From NCBI GenBank assembly GCA_005889445.1, contig VBGS01000168.1:1-31829 (forward strand): a DNA stretch of 31,829 nucleotides, written 5' to 3'. The notes under the pieces were generated by a model. The model saw nothing but the letters and a program-made list of their open reading frames with translations. It was not told the DNA's origin and did no database searches. Positions 8,363 through 15,940 of the stretch are shown in pieces. How positions within the stretch are numbered: the stretch's first letter is position 1; every line of letters starts with the position of its first letter. The DNA is from Chloroflexota bacterium (GTDB lineage Bacteria > Chloroflexota > Limnocylindria > P2-11E). The translations under genes and the position numbers were made by a program.

Positions 8363-9258
8363 TGCCGGCGCACCTGCGCGCCGGCGGCGCGTGCACGGAC
8401 GACCCGCCCGCGCGCCATCGTCCCCGCGGCGCGGGCGGCGTCTTCCATCGCGGCGACGACGCGGTCGGCCAGTCGGGTCGGCGCGAACGCGACGATCGTC
8501 GGCCCCGCGCCGGAGAGCGCGGCGCCGAAGGCGCCGGCTCCGCGCGCGGCCGCGATGATCTCGCCGAGGCCGGTGACGAGATGGGCGCGCGCCGCCTGAT
8601 GCAGGCGATCGCTCATCGCGATCGAGAGGAGCGCGCCGTCGGAGCGCATCACCGCCGCGAGGAGCGCCGACGCGTGCGCGAGATTGAAGACGGCGTCCTC
8701 ACGCGATACGGTCGGCGGCAGCACCGCGCGCGCCTTCTCGGTCGAGAGAGACTCTCGCGGGATGAGCAGGCAGATCCGCCACGTGCGCGGGAACGCGATC
8801 CGGGTCACGACGGGACCACCATCGCTCGGGAGCGCGACGGTGAACGCGCCGTAGAGCGCGGCCGCGACGTTGTCGGCATGACCTTCGACTTCGGTGGCGA
8901 CCCGCAGCAGCGTCCGCCGATCGAGTGGCTCCCCGAGGATCGCGTTGGCGGCGACGACGCCTCCCACGATCGCGGCCGCGCTCGAGCCAAGCCCGCGGCT
9001 CGTCGGGATCGCCGATCGCTGGGTGACGTGATACGGGCCGAGCGTCTCCTGCGCGGCTTTGGCCGCGGCGTGCGCGGCGACGACGAAGAGGTTCTCGTGA
9101 TCCGTCGGCACGCCGGCGCCGTTTCCGTCGACCGACACCGACCATGTGCGAGCCGGGCGGACCTCGAACTCAGCGAGGAGCGGCAGAGCGATGGCGAACG
9201 TGTCGAAGCCTGGGCCAAGATTCGCGCTTGACGCGGGGACTCTGATTCGGAGCTCCAT
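8359..9258 (-). CDS. thrB: Homoserine kinase
   Basis: Phosphorylates L-homoserine to O-phosphohomoserine, the substrate of the adjacent threonine synthase. The 299-aa sequence is a typical GHMP kinase: the N-terminal PASSANLGPGFDT motif, the ATP-binding loop PTSRGLGSSAAA (residues 85-96), EGHADNVAAAL, and the C-terminal ALSGAGPTIVAF motif. The length is normal. The ATG lies two bases after the thrC stop. Confidence 0.97.
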   Translation of the reverse strand: MELRIRVPASSANLGPGFDTFAIALPLLAEFEVRPARTWSVSVDGNGAGVPTDHENLFVVAAHAAAKAAQETLGPYHVTQRSAIPTSRGLGSSAAAIVGGVVAANAILGEPLDRRTLLRVATEVEGHADNVAAALYGAFTVALPSDGGPVVTRIAFPRTWRICLLIPRESLSTEKARAVLPPTVSREDAVFNLAHASALLAAVMRSDGALLSIAMSDRLHQAARAHLVTGLGEIIAAARGAGAFGAALSGAGPTIVAFAPTRLADRVVAAMEDAARAAGTMARGRVVRARAAGAQVRRQ

Positions 9259-9260
9259 CG

Positions 9261-10322
9261 TCAGCGAAACGAACGACGCACCGCGTCCGCTGTTGCTTCG
9301 ACCTCGGGAATCGGCCCGGCGAGCAGGCGAGCGCGGTCTGGATCCTTCATGCCGTTACCGGTCAGCACGCACACGACCCTGCGCACCTCCCGCAGACCGC
9401 CGGAGCGTGCGCGCTTGCGCAGGCCCGCGATCGACGCGGCCGAGGCGGGCTCGCAGAAGATCCCTTCACAGCGCGCCACGAACCCGTACGCGTCGAGGAT
9501 CTCCTCGTCGGTGACGGAGTCGATGGCCCCGCCGGACTCGTCACGCGCGGCGACCGCGCCCTGCCAGGAGGCCGGGTTGCCCACCCGGATGGCCGTCGCG
9601 ACGGTTTCGGGCGCGCTCACCGGCTTGCCGCTCACCAGCGGTGCCGCGCCCGCGGCCTGATAGCCATACATCCTCGGCCGGGTACGGGCGAGGCCGCCGC
9701 GGACGGCCTCGTTGAATCCCTTCCAGTACGCGGTGATGTTGCCGGCGTTGCCCACCGGAATGAAGAGCGCGTCCGGCGCATCCCCGAGGGACTCGCAGAC
9801 CTCGAATGCCGCGGTCTTCTGGCCCTCGACGCGATGCGGGTTCACCGAATTGACGAGTGTGGCTTCGCCCTGGCCGGCGAGCTCACGCACGACCGCGAGC
9901 GCCGCATCGAAGGGACCGCGCACGGCGATGACCTGAGCGCCATGCGCGAGAGCCTGGGCCAGCTTTCCCGCGGCGACCTGTCCGGCAGGCAGGACGACCG
10001 TGCACGAGATGCCCGCGCGCGCCGCGTACGCCGCGGCGGAAGCGGCGGTGTTCCCGGTCGACGCGCAGAGGACGACACGAGCGCCGTCTTCGACGGCCTT
10101 CGCGACCGCGACGACCATCCCGCGGTCCTTGAACGATCCGGTCGGGTTTTGGCCTTCGACCTTGAGCCAGACCTCGCCGATGCCGAGCTCGCGCTCCAGC
10201 GTCGGCGCGCGGACCAGCGGCGTGTTCCCCTCGCCGAGCGAAAGCCGCGGCGTCCGGTCGGTGACCGGCAGATACGCCGCGTAACGTTCGATCAGTGAGG
10301 CCCCGCCCGGCACGCGGGGCAT
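9261..10322 (-). CDS. thrC: Threonine synthase
   Basis: PLP enzyme that converts O-phosphohomoserine to threonine. The 353-aa product is of the short bacterial/archaeal type: GEGNTPLVRAP, the cofactor lysine Lys65 in NPTGSFKDRG, the phosphate-binding SGN-like loop ASTGNTAASAAAYAARAG, a VPVGNAGN-type motif (IPVGNAGNITAYWKGF), and a late LTGNGMKDP. It is the first gene of the nine-gene minus-strand chain. The next gene to the right starts divergently only 26 bp away, so the promoter of this large operon must overlap that gene's promoter or 5' end. Confidence 0.97.
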   Translation of the reverse strand: MPRVPGGASLIERYAAYLPVTDRTPRLSLGEGNTPLVRAPTLERELGIGEVWLKVEGQNPTGSFKDRGMVVAVAKAVEDGARVVLCASTGNTAASAAAYAARAGISCTVVLPAGQVAAGKLAQALAHGAQVIAVRGPFDAALAVVRELAGQGEATLVNSVNPHRVEGQKTAAFEVCESLGDAPDALFIPVGNAGNITAYWKGFNEAVRGGLARTRPRMYGYQAAGAAPLVSGKPVSAPETVATAIRVGNPASWQGAVAARDESGGAIDSVTDEEILDAYGFVARCEGIFCEPASAASIAGLRKRARSGGLREVRRVVCVLTGNGMKDPDRARLLAGPIPEVEATADAVRRSFR

Positions 10323-10336
10323 GGTATCCCCGTCAT

Positions 10337-10348
10337 TACCATTCCCAC
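10337..10348 (+). promoter_or_regulatory. Putative -10 box for a leaderless transcript of the AI-2E-type permease
   Basis: TACCAT (10337-10342) matches four of six positions of TATAAT and is followed by exactly six bases before the GTG start at 10349. No SD is possible in the 26-bp divergent gap. No convincing -35 element is seen. The same box-N6-start arrangement recurs at 20440, 25229 and 26857, which is the main support. Confidence 0.35.
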
Positions 10349-11557
10349 GTGAACCTCACGTCGCGCGACAAACAGCTTCTCACCACGCTCGTCGTGCTCT
10401 TGATCGTGTTCGTTGCGTTCCAGCTCGCGGCAAGCGTGTGGGAAGCCGTCGCGCGCGTTGCGGACGTGCTGCTCATCTTCTTCGCAGCATGGATGGTCTC
10501 GTATCTGCTCAGCCCGATCGTCAGCCGGATCGACGAGCGAACGGTGCTCAATCGCGCCCTCTCGGTCGTCGTCGTGTACATCGGGATCGCGTTCGTCCTT
10601 GCAGCGCTGCTCGCGCTCGCGGTGCCTGGGCTCGTCGCCCAGCTCAACGATCTCGTGACGCGCGCGCCAGAGTACGGTGACCGAGCGGCGCGAGAGGTCG
10701 TCGCGCTCCAACAGAACCTCGAGCGCCTCGGTGTGCCGGTCAGCGTGACCGACCTGTATGGACAGGTGCCCGCCCGGCTCTCGGCCTTCGCGGGATCGAT
10801 CGCGACCGATGCGCTCAGCATCGTCTCGGCGACCGCGACCGTGCTCTTCAACGCGACGCTCGTCCTGATCATCGCGTTCATCATGCTCATCGACGGCGAC
10901 CAGCTCTGGAACCGGTTCGTCAGCGCGCTGTCGCCGGAGCTGCAGAGCGAAGCGGACCTCCTGCGGCTCAGCGCGGACCGCTCTTTTGGTGGCTTCATCC
11001 GCGGATCGCTCCTGCTCGGGCTGATATACGGGATCGGCTCGCTGCTCATCCTGGTGCCGCTGGGCGTGCCCTTCGCCGGCGTGCTCTCGGTCTTCTCGGG
11101 CCTCACGATGATCATCCCGTTCTTCGGCCCGATCCTCGCCGAGGTCCCGGTGCTCGCCGTCACGCTTCTCGGCGCACCCGATTCGTTCATCTGGGTCCTG
11201 GTGCTCACGCTGGCGCTGCAGCAGGTCGTGCTCAACGTCGTCGGGCCTCGCATCATGTCGACGGCGATCGGTCTCCACCCGCTCTTCGTGTTCTTCGCGC
11301 TGCTCCTCGGTTCGCGGGTCGCCGGGTTCTGGGGCGTCTTCCTCGCGATCCCCGTCGCCGGCGTCATCAATAGCTTCGTGCGCTATTTCTACGAGCTCGC
11401 CCAGGGGCGGCGCGAGCGGACTCAGGCCGCGTCGCTCCTCGAAGAGCGCGACGCGGCCGCGGCCGCCGCGGCCGCGGAGGCGCGCGGTGCCGCCGTCGAG
11501 GCCCGCGAGGCGGCACGGGTCGCGCGCGACACGAAGCTCGTCACGCGGGGGAAGTGA
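10349..11557 (+). CDS. AI-2E family (PerM/YhhT-like) transporter
   Basis: A 402-aa polytopic membrane protein with about eight hydrophobic segments: two near the N-terminus (about 9-29 and 33-52), one at about 66-90, a large extracytoplasmic loop, then five from about 150 to 340. The conserved C-terminal core includes SFGGFIRGSLLLGLIYG, LTMIIPFFGPILAEVP and the motif GLHPLFVFFALLLGS, typical of AI-2E/PerM permeases, whose substrates vary and are often unknown. The C-terminal tail is an Ala/Glu/Arg-rich coil encoded by GCGGCCGC repeats. GTG at 10349 is chosen because homologues begin just before TM1; an upstream frame extension runs into thrC. Confidence 0.9.
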   Translation: MNLTSRDKQLLTTLVVLLIVFVAFQLAASVWEAVARVADVLLIFFAAWMVSYLLSPIVSRIDERTVLNRALSVVVVYIGIAFVLAALLALAVPGLVAQLNDLVTRAPEYGDRAAREVVALQQNLERLGVPVSVTDLYGQVPARLSAFAGSIATDALSIVSATATVLFNATLVLIIAFIMLIDGDQLWNRFVSALSPELQSEADLLRLSADRSFGGFIRGSLLLGLIYGIGSLLILVPLGVPFAGVLSVFSGLTMIIPFFGPILAEVPVLAVTLLGAPDSFIWVLVLTLALQQVVLNVVGPRIMSTAIGLHPLFVFFALLLGSRVAGFWGVFLAIPVAGVINSFVRYFYELAQGRRERTQAASLLEERDAAAAAAAAEARGAAVEAREAARVARDTKLVTRGK

Positions 11558-11564
11558 ACCCTAC

Positions 11565-12344
11565 CTAACGCACCGGGACTTTCGGAACGACGAGCGGTCG
11601 GCCGTCGCGCGCGACCAGATCGAACGCGTCGCCAAAGACGGCGCGCACAAGGTCCGCACGCAGCACTTCGGCGGGGGTGCCGTCCGTGACGATCCTGCCA
11701 TCGTCGAGCACGACGATCCGCGATGCGAACGCCGACGCGAGGTTGAGGTCATGCAGCACCGCGCAGACCGCGAGTCCCTGGCGCGCGGCCAGAGAACGCA
11801 GCAGCTCAAGAGTCGCGATCTGATGCCCCGGATCGAGATGGACCGTCGGCTCGTCGAGGAGGAGGACGGCGCCTTCTTGCGCGAGGGCCATCGCGAGTAC
11901 CGCCCGCTGACGCTCGCCGCCGGAGAGCCGATCGATCCGCCGCGCCGCCAGGGAGCCCAGACCGAGCTCCGAGATCACGCGATCGACCACATCGCGGTCC
12001 TGCGTCGACGCGGTCCCAAAGATGCCGAGGCGGGCGGTCCGTCCGAGCGCGACGATCTCGCGCACCGTGAACGGGAACAGCGTGTCGAAGAGCTGCGGGA
12101 CCACCGCTACCCGCTGCGCCAGCGTGGCGCGAGACAACGTCATCAGATCGCGGCCGTCCAGCGACACCATTCCCGATGTCGGGCGCAGCAACCCGGCAAG
12201 GACGCGGAGCAGTGTCGACTTGCCCGCCCCGTTCGGACCGACGAGCGCGACGAGCTCGCCGGACCCAACGCTTATCGAGCAGCCGCGCAAGACCGCGCGC
12301 GCCGGATAGCCGGCGCTGACGCCGTCCGCGACGAGTTTGGTCAC
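11565..12344 (-). CDS. btuD: Corrinoid (B12) ABC transporter, ATP-binding protein
   Basis: A 259-aa ABC ATPase of the iron-siderophore/B12 importer type. Walker A GPNGAGKST is at about residues 36-44, the Q-loop is VPQLFDTLFPFTVREI, the signature is LSGGERQRA, Walker B plus catalytic Glu is VLLLDEPTVHLD, and the switch His is in VLHDLNLA. GTG at 12344 overlaps the permease stop. It is the third gene of a btuF-btuC-btuD order, and the cobalamin riboswitch upstream makes a corrinoid substrate far more likely than a siderophore. Confidence 0.93.
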   Translation of the reverse strand: MTKLVADGVSAGYPARAVLRGCSISVGSGELVALVGPNGAGKSTLLRVLAGLLRPTSGMVSLDGRDLMTLSRATLAQRVAVVPQLFDTLFPFTVREIVALGRTARLGIFGTASTQDRDVVDRVISELGLGSLAARRIDRLSGGERQRAVLAMALAQEGAVLLLDEPTVHLDPGHQIATLELLRSLAARQGLAVCAVLHDLNLASAFASRIVVLDDGRIVTDGTPAEVLRADLVRAVFGDAFDLVARDGRPLVVPKVPVR

Positions 12345-13330
12345 ACAGCGACCCGCCGAGACCGCACCAGAAGCGCAAGGAAGAACGGAGCCCCGATAAG
12401 CCCTGTGATCGCCCCGACCGGGAGCTCCGCGGGAGCGATCACGACGCGGGCGGCGAGATCGGCGAGCACGAGGACGATCGCCCCGCCGATGAAGCTTGCG
12501 GGTACGAGTCGCGCGTGCGTCGCTCCGATGAAGAACCGCAGCGCGTGGGGGACGACGAGCCCGACAAATCCAACCAGCCCTGCCAGGGCGACCGCCGCGC
12601 CCGCGAGGAGCGCGGTCGCCGCGAGGACCGCCCGAGTCGTCTGCTCGGGGTCGACGCCAAGGGTCGCTGCAGTCTCCTCCCCGAACGCGTAGGCATCGAT
12701 CCGGTGCGCTACCAATAACGCGAGCAGCAATCCCGCCGCGACGACGAGCGAGGCGACTGCGAGCTCGCTCCAGCTGGCGACGGCCACACCTCCCTGGAGC
12801 CAGCCGAGCAGCGCTCGTAGCTGCAGCGCGAGGCGGTCGCTGGATATCAGCAGAAAGGTGACGAGGCCACCGGCGAACGAGGTCAGCACGATCCCAGCGA
12901 GAAGGACGGTGAGCACGGTCGTCGCGCCGCCAAGCCGCGCGAGCCGCCAGACGAGGAGCACCGCCGCGAGGGCGCCTCCAAACGCGGCGATCGGGACGAA
13001 GGGAGCGGCCACTCCGACCACGATCGCGACGACGGCCGCGAGGCTCGCCCCGGCTGACGTGCCGGTGACGAACGGATCGGCCAGCGGATTGCGGAGCAGA
13101 CCTTGCAGCAGCGCTCCCGCCGCGCCGAGTGAGCCGCCGACGAGAACCGAGCCGAGCACCCGGGGAAGGCGCAGGTCGCGAATGATCGTTCCGCTGGTGT
13201 CGGCCGAGCCTGCGAGGGCCGCGATCACGTCGGACGGCGCGATGGCGACGGCGCCCACGAGGATCGCCGCGGCCGCGCTCGCGAAGAGCGCGATCGCGAG
13301 CAGCGCGAAGACCGCGACCGTGCGGGCTAT
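12341..13330 (-). CDS. btuC: Corrinoid ABC transporter permease (FecCD/BtuC family), probable AUA start
   Basis: Inner-membrane channel of the B12 importer, ten-helix FecCD fold. Landmarks are LRLPRVLGSVLVGGSLGAAG, LLRNPLADPFVTGTSAGAS, GLVGFVGLVVPHALRFFIG and PVGAITGLIGAPFF near the end. The first conventional start in frame is GTG at 13258, giving 305 aa and deleting the first transmembrane helix. The frame stays open upstream and encodes a typical TM1 (ARTVAVFALLAIALFASAAA) back to an ATA codon at 13330. That ATA overlaps the btuF stop as ATAG, lies eight bases after GGAG, and would give 329 aa, the normal family size. I therefore place the start there; a sequencing substitution or use of GTG 13258 are the alternatives. 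Confidence 0.85.
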   Translation of the reverse strand: MARTVAVFALLAIALFASAAAAILVGAVAIAPSDVIAALAGSADTSGTIIRDLRLPRVLGSVLVGGSLGAAGALLQGLLRNPLADPFVTGTSAGASLAAVVAIVVGVAAPFVPIAAFGGALAAVLLVWRLARLGGATTVLTVLLAGIVLTSFAGGLVTFLLISSDRLALQLRALLGWLQGGVAVASWSELAVASLVVAAGLLLALLVAHRIDAYAFGEETAATLGVDPEQTTRAVLAATALLAGAAVALAGLVGFVGLVVPHALRFFIGATHARLVPASFIGGAIVLVLADLAARVVIAPAELPVGAITGLIGAPFFLALLVRSRRVAV

Positions 13331-14253
13331 TTGAAGAGCTCCGGATGGACGAGCTTGGCATACGCCTCGGCAGCTTCGCCGACCCGCGGGCCGGGACGGT
13401 TGATGAGGTTGGGCTCGATCGAGACGATACGACCGGTCTTCACGGCAGCGATGACCGACCAGCCTTGCCGAGCCGCGACGTCGGCGGGCTTCGCCGAATA
13501 GGCGTCCGCGGCCAACACGATGATCTCCGGATTTGCGCGGAGGACCTCCTCGGCGGACAGCTGCGGATACGCGGTCGCGGCGGTCGCCGCGATGTTCGTC
13601 CCTCCTGCGATCACGATGAGATCGTTGATGTACGAGCCAGGACCGACGGTGAAGATTTTCGTCGGATCCGATGCGTCGATCTCGTGGTAGACCCGCGGGT
13701 GGGTCGCCACGCCCGCGGTCCGCGACTTGACAGCGTCGACCCTCTGCTGGATCCCCGTCGCGAGGGTTCGCCCATCCGCGCCGACGGCCGAGCCGAGCAG
13801 CGTGGCTGTCCTCGCAACATCGGCGACGGTCTGGGGATCGACGACCACTACGGTCAGCGACGCAGAGCGGAGCTTTTCGATCGTGCCATCTGAGAACTTC
13901 ACGGTCAGAACGAGGTCTGGTCTGAGAGACACGACCTTTTCGAAATTCACTTTGACCCCGCCGACCCTTTCGACCTTCGACGCCTCAGCCGGCTCGTCCG
14001 AGAAGTCATCGACACCCACGACGCGCGTGCCCGCGCCCAGCGCGAAGAGGAACGCGGTGATCGACGGACCGATCGACACCAGGCGCTCCGGCCGCTGAGG
14101 GATGGTGACGGAGCGCTGCTGGAAATCGGTGACGGTGGCCGGGAAGGCGGAGGCCGTGCTCGTCGGTGATGCGGCCGGCACCGTGGCGGCATCGCCGCAC
14201 GCGGCGGCAAGGAGGACGATCGCGAGGACCGCAAACCAAGAACGAAAGCGCAT
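13327..14253 (-). CDS. btuF: Corrinoid-binding lipoprotein of the B12 ABC importer
   Basis: A 308-aa extracytoplasmic binding protein. The signal peptide ends in a lipobox (LLAAAC, Cys19), then a Ser/Thr/Pro linker. The mature part has the class III binding-protein pattern RPERLVSIGPSITAFLFALG, VVGVDDFS, VGGVKVNFEKVVSLRPDLVL, and in the second lobe TVGPGSYINDLIVIAGGTNIA. ATG at 14253 is preferred over GTG 14262 because AAGGGG sits eight bases before it. This SD pairs with CACCC of the upstream hairpin, so translation is likely controlled by the riboswitch. Its stop overlaps the AUA start proposed for btuC. Confidence 0.93.
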   Translation of the reverse strand: MRFRSWFAVLAIVLLAAACGDAATVPAASPTSTASAFPATVTDFQQRSVTIPQRPERLVSIGPSITAFLFALGAGTRVVGVDDFSDEPAEASKVERVGGVKVNFEKVVSLRPDLVLTVKFSDGTIEKLRSASLTVVVVDPQTVADVARTATLLGSAVGADGRTLATGIQQRVDAVKSRTAGVATHPRVYHEIDASDPTKIFTVGPGSYINDLIVIAGGTNIAATAATAYPQLSAEEVLRANPEIIVLAADAYSAKPADVAARQGWSVIAAVKTGRIVSIEPNLINRPGPRVGEAAEAYAKLVHPELFK

Positions 14254-14259
14254 CTGGCG

Positions 14260-14299
14260 CACCCCTTTCTCGCGAAGGTGTGTATGCCGCGAGCGGGTG
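14260..14299 (-). promoter_or_regulatory. btuF: SD-sequestering hairpin (expression platform of the cobalamin riboswitch)
   Basis: Read on the minus strand, CACCC (14299-14295) can pair with GGGTG (14264-14260) and CTCGCG (14293-14288) with CGCGAG (14274-14269). This gives an 11-bp interrupted stem with a 13-nt loop. The 3' arm contains the GGGG of the btuF SD. The 5' arm CACCCGC could instead pair with GCGGGG at the 5' side of the aptamer (14384-14379), a plausible switch between SD-hidden and SD-free forms. Confidence 0.7.
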
Positions 14300-14393
14300 A
14301 TCCAGGCGACCCGAGTTCGAGCGAGAGCTCGTCACGGTGGCGGGACCCTGCCGGAATCGCACCGGCTTCGCTGGAACCCCGCGTCTTCAGTTG
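14295..14393 (-). ncRNA. Cobalamin riboswitch aptamer
   Basis: The minus-strand RNA between the SWIM gene stop and btuF carries the conserved elements of the cobalamin aptamer in order. These are a GCGGGGUUCC 5' strand, the GCCGGUGCGAUUCCGGC stem-loop (about 14367-14351), GGGUCCCGCCACCGUGA (about 14348-14332; consensus CCCGCCACUGUGA), a variable GAGC..GCUC hairpin, and a B12-box-like CUCGGGUCGCCUGG. Its position directly ahead of a BtuF-type binding protein fits. It is shorter than many family members because the distal arms are minimal. Ligand-dependent repression of B12 uptake is the usual outcome for this class. Confidence 0.85.
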
Positions 14394-14657
14394 TTAGGCG
14401 GGGACGTGCTCCTGCGTGTAACGCGCGTTGTCGGTGAGATGCGCGCCGAAGACGCGTTGCAGCGTCATCACATGGGCGCAGAGACCGCTCGTATGGAAGT
14501 GCTCACACTCGCAGTTCCAGTCATCGCCTCTGAGCGACACGGCGTGGGTGCCGTTGTCGCCGCGGAACGCGACCTCGAAGCTCCGGAAGCTGATGCGTTC
14601 GGGTTCTTCGGCGTAGCGCTTCGCCTTCTCGATCTTCGAGATGAGGCTCGAGTACAT
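14394..14657 (-). CDS. Small SWIM zinc-finger protein
   Basis: An 87-aa protein containing a SWIM-type metal site: Cys49, Cys51, Cys60 and His62 (CECEHFHTSGLCAH), i.e. CxC-x8-CxH. The N-terminus is helical (SSLISKIEKAKRYAEEPERI), followed by beta strands SFEVAFRGDNGTHAVSL. SWIM modules bind DNA or protein, usually as part of larger proteins such as SWI2/SNF2 helicases; here the module stands alone. ATG at 14657 is preceded by GGAGGA at SD distance (a GTG at 14669 is also in frame). It ends immediately before the riboswitch aptamer, so read-through from it could feed the btu operon. Confidence 0.85.
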   Translation of the reverse strand: MYSSLISKIEKAKRYAEEPERISFRSFEVAFRGDNGTHAVSLRGDDWNCECEHFHTSGLCAHVMTLQRVFGAHLTDNARYTQEHVPA

Positions 14658-14743
14658 GGCTTCCTCCACACTCCCTGTTCATTCGGGCCGGCCGGACGAA
14701 CCGAGTTTATCCCTGGCCCCATATCCTTCGCCCGACGGTGAAA

Positions 14744-15940
14744 ATGCGGCCGAATTCCGGCTGGGTCCGCATGATCGGGCTCTTTTCGATCGCCGGGTTC
14801 TGCGAGGTCTGCGCCTATGGTCAGATCACCGCGTTCACGCCGCTGCACCTTCCGGAGCTCGGCGTCGCGACGAACGATGTGGCGTTCTGGGTCGGCGCGA
14901 TCACCGCCATCTCGAGCGTCGCCGGTCTTCCCTTCCTTCCGTTCTGGGGCGCGCTCGCGGACCGCTACGGGCGGAAGCCGCTCATCGTGCGCTCCTATGT
15001 GTCCGCGTTCGTCGCGCTCACGCTCGCCGCGGTCGCACCGAACATCCTGCTCTTCGCGTTCGCGCGCGCGTTCACGTCGCTCGGGCTTGGCAACACCGGC
15101 CTGATGCTCGCGACCCTCGCCGAGAACGCGCCCGCGCGCCAGACCGGCCTCGCCTTCGGCGTGGTGAACGGCGCGAATCCCCTCGGCGCGTTCGTCGGGC
15201 CGCTCGTGGGCGGTCCGATCGTCGATCGCCTCGGGTTCGGCCCGCTCATGGCGCTCGACGCGGTCGTGATGGCGGGCGTCATCGGGCTGCTTTCCTTCGG
15301 ATATCGCGACGCGTTCATGCCGCCGCAGGGCACCGGATCGCTCCTGGCGATGGCTCGGGACGGCGTGGTCCTCATCGTTCAATCGCCTCGTCTTCGGACG
15401 CTCTTTCCGGCATATGTCGTCTTTTTCTCGGGCTGGCTGCTCGCGTTCATCTACGTCCCGCTCGTGGTGGCGCGTGTGTATGACGGTCCCGACCCTGGGA
15501 CGGCTGTCGGGATCGTGTTCGGTGCGGGCGGGCTCGTCACCCTCGTCGCCTCCCCCGCGATCGGCGCGCTCGCGGACCGCGTCGGCCACTGGCGCACCCT
15601 CTTCGTCGGGGGCCCGATCCTCGCGGTGCTGTGGCTGCTTCCCTACTTCGCCCGCGATCTGGTGAGCCTCGCCGTGCTCTGGGCCATCGCGAATGGGACG
15701 GTCTCGGGCGTCTTCAGCGTGTCGTTCAACGTGCTGTCGTCGTCAACCGGCGCGGCGACACGCGGCCGTGTCATGACGTTCGGCTACCTACCCACAAACC
15801 TTGGCTTCGTCGTTGGCCCCGCGATCGGGAGCGTGGTCGCGTCCTACGACGTGTTCCTGATCTTCCCGGCGGCCGCCGCGTTGACCGCGTGTGGGGTCGC
15901 GGCGGTCGCCTACGCGCACCGGCAGCCGGTGCCCGCTTAG
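14744..15940 (+). CDS. MFS transporter, drug/metabolite efflux type
   Basis: A 12-helix major facilitator of 398 aa. The loop 2-3 signature is GALADRYGRKPLIVRSY, motif C-like is GAFVGPLVGGPIVDRLG, and the second half repeats the signature as GALADRVGHWRTLFVGG. Overall it resembles MdtG/TetA-like H+ antiporters; substrate unknown. The start is ATG 14744 or GTG 14738 two codons earlier; there is no well-spaced SD, and TATCCT at 14722-14727 could be a -10 giving a very short leader. It converges on the bactofilin gene, the two stops sharing TTAG at 15937-15940. Confidence 0.92.
   Translation: MRPNSGWVRMIGLFSIAGFCEVCAYGQITAFTPLHLPELGVATNDVAFWVGAITAISSVAGLPFLPFWGALADRYGRKPLIVRSYVSAFVALTLAAVAPNILLFAFARAFTSLGLGNTGLMLATLAENAPARQTGLAFGVVNGANPLGAFVGPLVGGPIVDRLGFGPLMALDAVVMAGVIGLLSFGYRDAFMPPQGTGSLLAMARDGVVLIVQSPRLRTLFPAYVVFFSGWLLAFIYVPLVVARVYDGPDPGTAVGIVFGAGGLVTLVASPAIGALADRVGHWRTLFVGGPILAVLWLLPYFARDLVSLAVLWAIANGTVSGVFSVSFNVLSSSTGAATRGRVMTFGYLPTNLGFVVGPAIGSVVASYDVFLIFPAAAALTACGVAAVAYAHRQPVPA

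Noticed and set aside
10292..11370. Two long minus-strand frames under the AI-2E-type permease
   Set aside because: Compositionally biased (Glu/Arg/Asp or Ser/Thr) and without motifs; the plus strand encodes a coherent membrane protein.
11430..11530. GCGGCCGC-type repeats at the end of the permease gene
   Set aside because: A short Ala-rich coding stretch in frame; looks like a flexible coil, not a separate repeat element.
12345..13361. Upstream extension of the btuD frame to 13361
   Set aside because: It runs through btuC in the wrong frame; the ATPase domain starts at GTG 12344 with a GTGA overlap.
14468..15589. A 373-codon minus-strand frame opposite the MFS gene
   Set aside because: Charged repetitive product, no domain; the opposite strand has clear 12-helix transporter motifs.
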